From: a virus
Virus record (IMG/VR): IMGVR_UViG_3300044950_000198
Location: 1 to 38,047 of that record
Reading direction: 5' to 3' (one strand)
DNA length: 38,047 nt
Under the pieces are notes generated by a model. That model had not been told where the DNA came from. It saw only the letters and a program-made list of their open reading frames with translations, and did not search any database. Position 1 is the stretch's first letter; the number at the start of each line of letters is the position of its first letter. The position numbers were made by a program, and so were the translations under genes. This document shows, in pieces, positions 24,823-32,114 of the stretch.

Positions 24823-25569
24823 TTTTACGGGTTTTAGCTATGAATTTATCTAACTTCTTTTGTGCCACTTCCGCGCGGTCTTTATCCTTCCGGTATTGTA
24901 GGAAGGTGAATACTTCCGTAACCGATAGCGTAGTAATGCTATCAAAGCTAAGTATCTGGGTATCCGCCATATCTGCGATAATTTTATACCAGCCCCACGA
25001 CTTAGCAAAGCTACGGTATTCCGGGGCAATAGGTCGGCTAGTTCCTGTATCTTCAAAAAGGCCGCGGTATGTTGATCGAATACGGCTTTGCAGTGTAAAA
25101 AAAAAGCCAGCACGCCTAAAACGCGACTTACTGGAAGGTCGGCAAACATAGCCGCCCGCGCTTCGTTTTGTTCGTAGCTGTAGGTTTCGCCCGTAGGTCG
25201 GCAAATGATCGCCAGGACGTTAGACAGTACGGCCGTACCCGCCTTCTGGGCTTCGTCCACGTCTACCCATTGGCCCAGGGTTATTTTATCGTCGATAGGT
25301 ACCACGTACTTAACGCCGTCCACTTCGATAAAAGGACACGGCGGTACGTCGGCGTCTATAAATAGGAAGTCTATAAACGTTACCAACTTGTTAAACACTT
25401 CGGCGGGCCAGTTTAGTAGTACTTCCGGTTCTACCTGGCATATCTTAGCCACGTACGCCACGCGGTCGCGGGCCGTTACGGGCTTTAGGGCGTATACTTC
25501 TTCGTAAACGCCTAACTTAACGTCTTCCCAGCTAGTAGGTACGTTAATTTTCGTGTTATCGTATTCCAT
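24809..25569 (-). CDS. Tail assembly chaperone, long form by -1 frameshift (GT-like)
   Basis: Reading starts with the 0-frame at 25569, shifts back one base in the T9 run (25105-25097 on minus) and continues to the stop at 24809, giving 253 residues. The -1 extension contains FAKSWGWYKIIADMADTQIL, SFDSITTLSVTEVFTFLQYR and KDKDRAEVAQKKLDKF, which looks like a genuine conserved domain. Phage lambda G/GT and many siphoviruses make such a fusion before the tape measure. An alternative is a homopolymer-length error that hides a single unshifted gene. Confidence 0.65.
24850..25569 (-). CDS. Tail assembly chaperone, short form (G-like)
   Basis: The 0-frame product has 239 residues: MEYDNTKINVPTSWEDVKLGVYEE..., a mid part FIEVDGVKYVVPIDDKITLGQWVDV, and EARAAMFADLPVSRVLGVLAFF just before the slippery run. 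The frame extends upstream to 26010, but only the ATGs at 25578 and 25569 fit after the divergent promoters; 25569 is chosen, while 25578 lies right at the late-motif position. The last about 40 residues are Arg-rich and look like read-through of the other frame. Together with the long form it should assist tail assembly on the tape measure. Confidence 0.7.
   Translation of the reverse strand: MEYDNTKINVPTSWEDVKLGVYEEVYALKPVTARDRVAYVAKICQVEPEVLLNWPAEVFNKLVTFIDFLFIDADVPPCPFIEVDGVKYVVPIDDKITLGQWVDVDEAQKAGTAVLSNVLAIICRPTGETYSYEQNEARAAMFADLPVSRVLGVLAFFLHCKAVFDQHTAAFLKIQELADLLPRNTVALLSRGAGIKLSQIWRIPRYLALIALLRYRLRKYSPSYNTGRIKTARKWHKRS
25097..25105 (-). other. Slippery T9 run, probable -1 frameshift site
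   Basis: On the minus strand the 0-frame reads GCT TTT TTT TTA CAC. A one-base backward slip on TTT keeps perfect pairing and moves to TTT ACA CTG in the -1 frame. That frame carries the conserved-looking C-terminal domain. This is the longest T-run I see within coding sequence. No downstream hairpin was established. Confidence 0.65.
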
Positions 25570-25578
25570 TGTTACCAT

Positions 25579-25593
25579 ACGTAAAAGATAAAT
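25579..25593 (-). promoter_or_regulatory. Late promoter motif, looser copy (minus)
   Basis: Minus strand TTTATCTTTTA then three bases (CGT) then ATG at 25578. This is the same geometry as the three exact copies. It would start the chaperone-tail operon. It faces a plus-strand copy at 25600-25617, forming a divergent late promoter pair. Confidence 0.5.
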
Positions 25594-25599
25594 TAGCCC

Positions 25600-25617
25600 T
25601 TTTTTATCTTTTGGATA
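25600..25617 (+). promoter_or_regulatory. Late promoter motif, looser copy (plus)
   Basis: TTTTTTATCTTTTG followed by three bases (GAT) and then ATA at the position where other copies have ATG. The portal ATG follows at 25636. If transcription starts here, the portal mRNA has a leader of about 19 bases. With the minus copy it forms an inverted repeat of AAAAGATAAA. Confidence 0.5.
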
Positions 25618-25635
25618 TAACGAACAGTAATAACA

Positions 25636-26862
25636 ATGGAAGAAAGTAACAAAGAATTGGTAGTAATAAATATGGCCGCGGCCGACACGGCGCCCGCGTT
25701 CCCTAAAATCGCGCTTAACCGCGCGGGCTGGATTAACTTCGGCCCTAAAAACGACTTCCCCCAGGAACTTATACGCATTAACGCCAAAAGCCCGGTTAAT
25801 AGCGCCATAATAGACAGTACCGTAACTTATATTTGTGGTAAGGGCGTCCGCGATACCCCAGAAAACGCCGAACTTTTCGTAGGCGTCCCGAATACTTCCG
25901 AAAACTGGGACGACTTTATAGAACCTATCGCGAAAGACTATAAAACCTTCGGCGGCTTCTACTTCCAAGTAATCGTTAATAAGGGTAGTACTACCGTGTC
26001 TTTGTTCCACCAGGATTATAGTACCGTCCGTATCGGCCGTATTAGCGAAACAGGCGACCCGCTTAGCTTCCGTATTTCGAACGACTGGAAGAAGACCCAG
26101 GGAAAGTTAAAACCTATCGAACTGGATATATGGCCGGGTATACGTAAGGCTAAAAAGGGGGTGGCCTATATGTTCCACCACTGGGATTATACGCCGGGCC
26201 TTAACCATTATTCCGTACCGGGCTACTTCCCGGCGATTGAATACGTAAAGGCCGACGGTACGCTAGGCCAGTTCTATAATAATAGCATAGATAACGGCTT
26301 TACCCCTTCGGTCGTTATTAAAATGCCTTCGAACCCTTCCGAAGACAAAAAAGCAATGTTTCAAAAGCAAATGGAAGACGCGTTTAGCGGCGCTAAGGGC
26401 GCTTCGTCTATCATTATCCTTTGGGGCGAAAACACCGACGTTAAACCGGATATAGTGCCGTTTAACGCCAGCGCTAACGCGGACATATACAATAATATCG
26501 AAGGTATCGTATTCCAAAAAATCGTAAGTAGCCACCGCCTTAGTAGCCCTACCCTGGCCGGGGTGTCCGGTTCGGGTAACCTATCCGGTAACGCCGCCGA
26601 AATTATCGACGCGTACGTACTTTATAACTACACTGTTATCGAAAAAATGCGACGTAAAATACTGGATAAGGTTAATATATTCACTAAGATAAACGGAACG
26701 GCGGCCCTTACTATAGCCGACCTGGACGTACTACCAAAGATACAGGAAACGAATAATCCGGCGCCAGCCGCCGCCCCGGAAGCTAAGGCCCCGGCTACTT
26801 TGCAAAGAAAAAAGCCGCGCGCCCTTCGCGCCCTGGAAGCGCTAATAGCTAAACTAAAATAA
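25636..26862 (+). CDS. Portal protein
   Basis: A 408-residue protein resembling Bacteroidetes-type portal proteins: WINFGPKNDFPQELIRINAKSPVN near the start, SAIIDSTVTYICGKGV, then DYKTFGGFYFQVIVNKG and a long helical stem. The C-terminus is Ala/Pro-rich with a basic end (RKKPRALRALEALIAKLK). Twelve copies would form the ring through which the terminase packages DNA. Unlike the other head genes it is on the plus strand, divergent from the chaperone. The whole gene contains no GAG or CTC trinucleotide. Confidence 0.92.
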   Translation: MEESNKELVVINMAAADTAPAFPKIALNRAGWINFGPKNDFPQELIRINAKSPVNSAIIDSTVTYICGKGVRDTPENAELFVGVPNTSENWDDFIEPIAKDYKTFGGFYFQVIVNKGSTTVSLFHQDYSTVRIGRISETGDPLSFRISNDWKKTQGKLKPIELDIWPGIRKAKKGVAYMFHHWDYTPGLNHYSVPGYFPAIEYVKADGTLGQFYNNSIDNGFTPSVVIKMPSNPSEDKKAMFQKQMEDAFSGAKGASSIIILWGENTDVKPDIVPFNASANADIYNNIEGIVFQKIVSSHRLSSPTLAGVSGSGNLSGNAAEIIDAYVLYNYTVIEKMRRKILDKVNIFTKINGTAALTIADLDVLPKIQETNNPAPAAAPEAKAPATLQRKKPRALRALEALIAKLK

Positions 26863-26864
26863 GC

Positions 26865-27404
26865 ATGGAAATAGCATTAATTAACGAAGAACTGTTTAAA
26901 GAAAACAGCCCGATAAAAGACGATACGATAATATCTAAGTTCGTGCCATACATAAGTATAGCGCAAAAAATGTATATCGAACGTATCTTAGGTCGCCCCC
27001 TGGTCGAAGAACTTAAAGACCAGATTAAAGCGGCCAGCGTTACACCCGCGCCAGACCCTAACCCTATTTCGGCCGATAACCAAGCGCTTATAGTTATGCT
27101 GGCGCCCGCGCTATCCTTCTACGCCGTGTACCAGGGTATCCCGTTCCACTGGGCGGCTATCGTTAACAAAGGTATTACCGTCCGCGAAAGCGAAAACAGC
27201 AAAGCGGTAGACATAAAGGACATAGCCCAGTTACGCCGCTGGCTTAAAGACGACGCCGAAGAACTGGCGCGCGACCTTCGTAACTATTTGACCGGGTGTT
27301 TTGGTAAATACCCGCTTTGGGCGCCGACCGACGGCCAGGGGTGCGAAGGTAAAAAAGAATCGGTACCCTACGACTTCGGGATATTCATACCAAAACGCCG
27401 CTAA
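26865..27404 (+). CDS. Putative head-tail connector (DUF6712-like)
   Basis: A 179-residue helical protein two bases after the portal stop (MEIALINEELFKENSPIKDDTIISKFVPYISIAQKMYIERILG...). It resembles the protein that follows the portal gene in Bacteroidetes phages and prophages (DUF6712-like), where a connector role is plausible. Segments such as PALSFYAVYQGIPFHWAAIVNKGIT and a Cys-containing C-terminus (LTGCFGKYPLW) are seen. The family call is from memory. Confidence 0.55.
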   Translation: MEIALINEELFKENSPIKDDTIISKFVPYISIAQKMYIERILGRPLVEELKDQIKAASVTPAPDPNPISADNQALIVMLAPALSFYAVYQGIPFHWAAIVNKGITVRESENSKAVDIKDIAQLRRWLKDDAEELARDLRNYLTGCFGKYPLWAPTDGQGCEGKKESVPYDFGIFIPKRR

Positions 27405-27476
27405 TCAATTAACCAGATTTATAAACCCCCGCGGGCCGCTAAAATAAACAGGCCCCGGACAAACACTTTTTTAAGC

Positions 27477-27953
27477 ATGGAAAAAATAATCGTATCCCTT
27501 TGGCTGTTATTCGGCATTTACATTTTAGTACTGGTCGCCATTATGGCCGACCTATGGAGTGGCGTAAGGAAGGCCAAACAGAACGGTATAGCCCGTTCGT
27601 CCTACGGCTTTAAACGTACTATCGACAAGATCGCGCGTTACTATAACGTCTTACTGGCTTTGTCCGTGGTCGACGCTATGCAAATGGCTAGTATATGGTA
27701 CTTAGAAGTCTATTACGGGTATAAGGTGCCTATGTTCCCGGTTATATCGCTGGTCGGCGCTATCGGTATTTGTCTAATCGAAATTAAAAGTATCTACGAA
27801 AAGGCGGAAGACAAAGTACGGATAGAAAACGTAGGCGCGCTAGCGGGCCAGGTAATAACCCACAAAGACGACATAGGCGCGATAGTAAAGGCGGTTTTAG
27901 AGTATATGAATAAGCCGGAAGAAGCGGCGCCGGATACGCCCAAAAAAGAATAA
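27477..27953 (+). CDS. Holin
   Basis: A 158-residue membrane protein with three probable helices at about residues 5-27, 55-78 and 86-104, and a charged cytoplasmic C-terminus (PEEAAPDTPKKE). The segment ADLWSGVRKAKQNGIARSSYGFKRTIDK is typical of the Bacteroidetes phage holin family. It would form the membrane lesion that lets the endolysin out. It is separated from the endolysin, which lies on the opposite strand at 29977-30399. The 72-bp gap before it holds no clear promoter. Confidence 0.8.
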   Translation: MEKIIVSLWLLFGIYILVLVAIMADLWSGVRKAKQNGIARSSYGFKRTIDKIARYYNVLLALSVVDAMQMASIWYLEVYYGYKVPMFPVISLVGAIGICLIEIKSIYEKAEDKVRIENVGALAGQVITHKDDIGAIVKAVLEYMNKPEEAAPDTPKKE

Positions 27954-27974
27954 TACAAAAATTTGTGTTAAAAG

Positions 27975-28006
27975 TCGCGCTATTATTTGGTAGTGCGATT
28001 TTTTTT
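27975..28006 (+). terminator. Terminator overlapping early promoter, copy 2
   Basis: The same imperfect hairpin as at 7977-8000 (TCGCGCTA / TAGTGCGA) is followed here on the plus strand by eight T (27999-28006). It lies 22 bp after the holin stop, so it ends the portal-holin unit. Its loop carries the -33 TTTG of the following promoter. Confidence 0.75.
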
Positions 28007-28041
28007 ATTTACCTTTGTCGGGTGGTTCATTCATTCATTCA
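27986..28041 (+). promoter_or_regulatory. Strong early promoter, copy 2 (plus)
   Basis: TTTG (27986-27989), a 20-base spacer, and TACCTTTG (28010-28017) form a textbook Bacteroidetes promoter. The leader repeats TTCATTCATTCA up to the ATG at 28053. It is an inverted, nearly identical copy of the module at 7935-8000, differing by one A in the spacer and a few leader bases. Confidence 0.88.
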
Positions 28042-28052
28042 CTAATAAGATT

Positions 28053-28550
28053 ATGAAACTAAAGTATAACGACGGTGGCCGTAGGGCGTCCGGGTTCGAT
28101 AGTCCCGGTAAAGATTGTACAGTACGCGCGGTAGCTATTACAACAGGACGCGACTACGCCACCGTTTACGCCGAATTAAAGGCCCTGGCGCCTTCTTTAG
28201 ACGCGGAAGGTATAAACGTCCACGCGGACGCCTTCGCGTCTTATCTGGCCGCCCTGGGCTTTGCCTGGGTACCAGCTATCGGCGCTACTGTTTTGTCTGA
28301 TCTACCAAAAGGCCGGGTTATCGCTTCGGTACCCGAACACGTTACCGCCGTTATCGAAGGCGTGGTAGAAGACGTAATTAACACCGAAGGCGAACCCGTA
28401 CGCGGTTACTGGGTTCTAAACGGGTCGCGGCTGTATAACGTGTACCGCGACGAAAAGAAGTTAAACAGCTACCCTATGGCACTGGGCCAGGCGCTTACCA
28501 TGCGAAGACTAGCCCAGCTAAACTACGGGGGCAAAACCTTTGTATTATGA
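28053..28550 (+). CDS. Papain-like cysteine-peptidase-fold protein
   Basis: A 165-residue protein. The frame extends to 27987, but that part lies in the promoter, so the ATG at 28053 is used. FDSPGKDCTVRAVAITTGRDYATVY has a probable catalytic Cys22, and EHVTAVIEGVVEDV gives His96 and Asp107. This C-H-D order fits the papain-like fold seen in small phage and plasmid proteins. It is the first gene of the plus-strand early cassette, so a role in early host takeover is plausible. Activity is inferred. Confidence 0.65.
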   Translation: MKLKYNDGGRRASGFDSPGKDCTVRAVAITTGRDYATVYAELKALAPSLDAEGINVHADAFASYLAALGFAWVPAIGATVLSDLPKGRVIASVPEHVTAVIEGVVEDVINTEGEPVRGYWVLNGSRLYNVYRDEKKLNSYPMALGQALTMRRLAQLNYGGKTFVL

Positions 28551-28813
28551 AGTTAGGGACTTACCGATACAAACAGTATAACGTATTTACGCGGGAATTT
28601 ACCGCCCATACGTTACGCGTCGAAATAATCGGCGAAAGCGAAAAGCGCTACCAGGTTAGGTATATGGACTTCCACGCCAACGGCCAACGGCCGAATTATA
28701 CGACCTGGGTAGGCAAAAGCAAAGTAACAGTAGACGGCGAACCCGTCCAACAAAATAACGGCCAAACGCACGCGCCGGATATTGAAAGCGTGCGATTACC
28801 TTACAAAGATTAA
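28547..28813 (+). CDS. Hypothetical early protein (88 residues)
   Basis: MKLGTYRYKQYNVFTREFTAHTLRVEIIGESEKRYQVRYMDFH... is a small basic beta-rich protein. It overlaps the previous stop by 4 bp (ATGA). No family is recognised. It is co-transcribed with the papain-like and P-loop genes. Confidence 0.6.
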   Translation: MKLGTYRYKQYNVFTREFTAHTLRVEIIGESEKRYQVRYMDFHANGQRPNYTTWVGKSKVTVDGEPVQQNNGQTHAPDIESVRLPYKD

Positions 28814-28819
28814 AAGCAA

Positions 28820-29323
28820 ATGGACGTAATTTTAAGCGGCCCCCAGGGCGGGGGTAAAACCCAAACAGTAAAAAGTTTAACGGAACTTTACAAAAACCGT
28901 ACACGCCAGTATAACGCGGTAATCCTGGAATTAGAAGGCGGTACGCCCATAGTGGAAGACCCATTAGTAGACGGCTTCGTAGAAGTTAAACCGGACGTAG
29001 TTATTTTCGACGGCTGTATAACTGGGGCTAAAGACCTGGCGGCGGCTGTATCCGCCGTACGTAGGTACCGGGAAACGGGCCGCGAAGTTATGGCAATCTA
29101 CGCCGTACAGTCGGAAGTAGTCAACCTATCGAAGGCGCTAGGAAAAACGGATACGGATTTTATACCCGCCGAACTTTCATTAAGCGACTACCCGGACGGC
29201 ACTATAGCGAAGGGTTGCAGCGGCGAAAAATGGGTAAAAACAGCGGGTTACTGGTTGGACGAACGCGGGGTACGCTTTGGTAATTTACCTTCTACCTGGG
29301 ACGGCCTGGTAAAAACGCCGTAA
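28820..29323 (+). CDS. P-loop NTPase, early cassette
   Basis: A 167-residue protein with Walker A GPQGGGKT (residues 7-14, Lys13) and a Walker B-like VVIFDG (Asp64). This size and layout suit a small kinase-like or AAA-type NTPase, but no specific family is recognised. It starts 6 bp after the previous stop. It may act on host or phage nucleotide or DNA targets early in infection; that is inference. Confidence 0.65.
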   Translation: MDVILSGPQGGGKTQTVKSLTELYKNRTRQYNAVILELEGGTPIVEDPLVDGFVEVKPDVVIFDGCITGAKDLAAAVSAVRRYRETGREVMAIYAVQSEVVNLSKALGKTDTDFIPAELSLSDYPDGTIAKGCSGEKWVKTAGYWLDERGVRFGNLPSTWDGLVKTP

Positions 29324-29325
29324 TT

Positions 29326-29433
29326 ATGGGCTGGGTTATAGCCGCCGTAGTACTATTTAACGCTTTTGTATTTGCCTTTATATACGGCGCGGGCAAACAG
29401 AACAAAGCAGTAGAAAAAGAACTATGCGAATAA
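29326..29433 (+). CDS. 35-residue membrane peptide
   Basis: A short gene starting two bases after the P-loop stop: MGWVIAAVVLFNAFVFAFIY then a charged tail (GAGKQNKAVEKELCE). One membrane helix is obvious. Tight spacing, direction and the terminator that follows support it as real. Function unknown. Confidence 0.6.
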   Translation: MGWVIAAVVLFNAFVFAFIYGAGKQNKAVEKELCE

Positions 29434-29436
29434 ACT

Positions 29437-29475
29437 AAAAGCCCCCCTTATCGAATTAACGGTAAAGGGGCTTTT
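29437..29475. terminator. Bidirectional terminator between convergent units
   Basis: AAAAGCCCC (29437-29445) and GGGGCTTTT (29467-29475) form a perfect 9-bp stem closed by a 21-base loop. T-runs occur on both strands. It ends the plus early cassette on one side and the minus packaging-lysis unit on the other. Confidence 0.9.
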
Positions 29476-29476
29476 C

Positions 29477-29980
29477 TCATTTAGACCAAAGGACGAACCC
29501 GGCCGTAACACCTACGTAGGGCCGTATCTTTTGCCCGTCCCAGCCAACGCCAGGCCCTACGGTAATAGACCACCGCGGGGCCTTTAGCTTTGTAACCGTT
29601 TCGCGTATAGTCGTAGTTTTCGGGTAGACTTCCATAGACACCAGGTTAGACCGCCAGCCTTCTATTACCGCTTTGTAGTCCGGGGTGCTATAGGTTTTCT
29701 GTTCTATAGACACTACAATAGCCCCCGCCTGGCTTAATCCTAGCCCCGTAGCGGCATTATCTACACTATCGGCGGCCGTTGGTGCCGGGACGGTATCGTA
29801 GTGAACTACAGCCACGTATACGGGCTTCGGTACTTCCATCCGGACGGTATCGCGAACGGTAACCGTATCGCGTACGATTGTTTCTACTGGCTGGGTCGTG
29901 GCCCGCTGGTACATTGCACCGGAAAAAAGCCCCGCCACCAGGGCGATAAGGGCTACTAAAATTACATACTTTGTCTTCAT
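29477..29980 (-). CDS. Spanin-like protein: N-terminal anchor, beta-barrel-like C-terminus
   Basis: A 167-residue protein. Residues 5-25 form a membrane anchor (VILVALIALVAGLFSGAMY). A periplasmic part follows with VETIVRDTVTVRDTVRMEVPKPVY. It ends RWSITVGPGVGWDGQKIRPYVGVTAGFVLWSK, which alternates like outer-membrane strands with a terminal aromatic. It overlaps the endolysin start as ATGA. It probably helps disrupt the outer membrane at lysis. It resembles the small DUF6808-like proteins of Bacteroidetes phage lysis regions. Confidence 0.6.
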   Translation of the reverse strand: MKTKYVILVALIALVAGLFSGAMYQRATTQPVETIVRDTVTVRDTVRMEVPKPVYVAVVHYDTVPAPTAADSVDNAATGLGLSQAGAIVVSIEQKTYSTPDYKAVIEGWRSNLVSMEVYPKTTTIRETVTKLKAPRWSITVGPGVGWDGQKIRPYVGVTAGFVLWSK

Positions 29981-30399
29981 ACTTGAAAGTGTGGCGGGTC
30001 GTACGGCTTTTTCCAGTCGCCGCCCCAGGTTATTACTACGCCTAAACGCGCGGCCGTGGCCTTAACGTGTTGGGCTATTTGCTTTAATTTGCTTACCACT
30101 TCCGGGCCGTTTATTTGCGTAGCCCCGTTATAGTAAGGGTACACGTCTACCGCGTGGCCGTACCCGTCCGCCTTCGGCTGGTGGTTAGACTTCTTACGTA
30201 CGCCGTCCGCGTAGGTAACAATAGTTCCGGGCTTCGTTCGCCCCTGGGCGTATAACCCGGCCTGGCGTTCTACAGTTCGTACGCCTTCGACTATCGTAAA
30301 GTCTACGGGCGTATCCACTATAGCCGCTTCCATAACGCGGGCTAAATCCGGGTGTACCCCGGTTAGCGCGTCTTTACTTCTTTTTCCAAATGTAGCCAT
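29977..30399 (-). CDS. M15-family peptidase endolysin
   Basis: A 140-residue protein of the L-alanyl-D-glutamate / D-Ala-D-Ala peptidase type (M15). Zinc-site features are S71-N-H73 ... GYGHAVD with D85, and the C-terminal PPHFQV with H137. VEGVRTVERQAGLYAQGRT is typical of this family. It would cut peptide stems of peptidoglycan. It has no signal peptide, consistent with holin-dependent release. It sits behind the terminase genes. Confidence 0.93.
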   Translation of the reverse strand: MATFGKRSKDALTGVHPDLARVMEAAIVDTPVDFTIVEGVRTVERQAGLYAQGRTKPGTIVTYADGVRKKSNHQPKADGYGHAVDVYPYYNGATQINGPEVVSKLKQIAQHVKATAARLGVVITWGGDWKKPYDPPHFQV

Positions 30400-30411
30400 C
30401 TGTTTTGATTA

Positions 30412-31587
30412 TTAGCGGCGGGACGCGCTACCTACGGTAACGTCGAAGCCCGAAGCTATGTTAGACAATTTATTTAAAAATACGTACCGTTCAGCGTCCT
30501 TTGCGTGGCCGAAGGCTTTTATAGGGATACCGCCGTAGCCGCCTGTAGGTAGCTGGGGGTAACGGTACTTCCGGTTTTCGTCGATACTATCTACGCTTCG
30601 CTGGGTGTAGTGCTTTTTATAGCGGTTCATTACCCTAATACCTAACTGTATGTCTTTGTTATTGGTCGCCACGGCGTTAACGCCCGCGTTTTGTAGTTCC
30701 TTAATACTCTTTGGTTCGGCCCCGTCGCAAATGGTTTCTAATTCGCCGTAGCCGGAAGTAAGTATACAGGTAGCTATATCCGGGTTATCCATACCGGGGC
30801 CGTAGCCTAGCTGGTCTATCCATACTTCACCCTGGCTTAACACCACCAGCATAATAGCCGAAGGGGCCGACCAGCCGAAGTCTATACCTATATACGCCTG
30901 GCGCCATTCGCTACGCGGTGGAAGTCCGGCGACTATATCCCAGTTCTTAACTACCAGACCTTCGGCGCTTCCAGTAAGGCCCAGCCCGTACACGCGCCAC
31001 CATTCCGGGTCTATGTCGCGGTTACTTTCGATTTCCGCTACCTGGGCCGCGGTTAACATATCGTTATCTAAATACGTGGAATGTATTATACGAACGTCGG
31101 CGCGGGGCGCTAACTTACTATCTACCCAAAATTCGAAGGCCGGGTTATAGTCTAGTATTATTTTTTCGGTAGTACGTACGGCTAACTGGCGGTACACTTC
31201 CCACGACATATTAATAGCTTCGTTCATATAAAGAATGTCGCGGGCTGGCCCTAGTACCTTACCCGCCTGGTCGGCGCTAAAGAACTCTATACGGCCTTTG
31301 TTATAGCTGTAAATTTTGTCGGTGTCGTGCCAGGCGTTAACGTTGTACGCGTTTTCGCCTTCTAACATATTCTTAAAATCGCGAATAGCCCCGCGTTTTA
31401 GGTGGGGCATAGTTTCGGACACTACCGAAATTAAACGCGGCTTCTTAGACCTGGCGCCGATAGTATTAAGCAACTGCAAAGCCGACCACGTTTTACTACT
31501 ACGCGTACTACCTTTAAGGGCGATAACGCGTACGGACGGGTCTACGTAGGCGGCCAGTAGGTCGCTAAATACTTTTGTAGTTTCCAT
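30412..31587 (-). CDS. terL: Terminase large subunit (PBSX type)
   Basis: A 391-residue DNA-packaging motor. The ATPase has Walker A at residues 26-33 (GSTRSSKT), a Walker B-like DILYMNEA with Glu123, and SVVSETMPHLKRGAI near 55. The RNase H-like nuclease has D236 in GIDFGWSAPSA and D288 in ICDGAEPKSIKEL. This matches the PBSX/Terminase_3 group. The ATG overlaps the small-subunit stop as TAATG. Confidence 0.95.
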   Translation of the reverse strand: METTKVFSDLLAAYVDPSVRVIALKGSTRSSKTWSALQLLNTIGARSKKPRLISVVSETMPHLKRGAIRDFKNMLEGENAYNVNAWHDTDKIYSYNKGRIEFFSADQAGKVLGPARDILYMNEAINMSWEVYRQLAVRTTEKIILDYNPAFEFWVDSKLAPRADVRIIHSTYLDNDMLTAAQVAEIESNRDIDPEWWRVYGLGLTGSAEGLVVKNWDIVAGLPPRSEWRQAYIGIDFGWSAPSAIMLVVLSQGEVWIDQLGYGPGMDNPDIATCILTSGYGELETICDGAEPKSIKELQNAGVNAVATNNKDIQLGIRVMNRYKKHYTQRSVDSIDENRKYRYPQLPTGGYGGIPIKAFGHAKDAERYVFLNKLSNIASGFDVTVGSASRR

Positions 31588-32114
31588 TATAACAGGTCTT
31601 CCAGGGCGTCCAGATTGTCGGCCGTTTCCTGGTCGCGTACGGTTACCCGTAACACGGCGTCGCCCGTATTGTTCTGGTTCACGTTATCGGCGATACCATT
31701 AAGGCGCGCCACTAGGTTAGTATTAAAAACGCCGACGGCCGCGCCTTCGACTTGCTGGGTACGTACTACCTGTTCTATCCATTCGATAGCGTCCAGTACG
31801 TCCAGGTCTTCGGCGTTGGCCCGCCCGCGTTCCCGTTTATCCACTATGTTAGACTTAGCCGCGCGGAAGTAACCGCCGGATACACCCAGGTAAACGGTTA
31901 AACCGTCCATAGTATACGGGCGGCCTAACGGTACTTCGGCTTCTTCGTAGTCGCCTTTATACTTCACTAATTCGGACTTTAACCAGGGGTGGCGGTCGCA
32001 CCAGTCGAAGTATTTAATAGCTTCTTCACGAAGCAACGCGCCGGAATTAAATAGCTTGTCCCGGCCGTGCTTCGTGCGAAGTTTCCAAAGTTGATTACCT
32101 GTTAATCGTTCCAT
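31587..32114 (-). CDS. terS: Terminase small subunit (gp3-like DNA-packaging protein)
   Basis: A 175-residue protein. The PLGRPYTMDGLTVYLGVSGGYFRAA segment resembles the HTH region of P22 gp3-type DNA-packaging proteins of Bacteroidetes phages. The Asn-rich tail (NGIADNVNQNNTGDAV) is also common there. It would recognise the packaging site and hand DNA to TerL. It is coupled to both neighbours by TAATG overlaps. Confidence 0.85.
   Translation of the reverse strand: MERLTGNQLWKLRTKHGRDKLFNSGALLREEAIKYFDWCDRHPWLKSELVKYKGDYEEAEVPLGRPYTMDGLTVYLGVSGGYFRAAKSNIVDKRERGRANAEDLDVLDAIEWIEQVVRTQQVEGAAVGVFNTNLVARLNGIADNVNQNNTGDAVLRVTVRDQETADNLDALEDLL

Noticed and set aside
25570-26010. Upstream extension of the chaperone frame to 26010
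   Set aside because: It would read through the portal gene on the opposite strand and the divergent promoters. ATGs at 25578/25569 fit the promoter positions.
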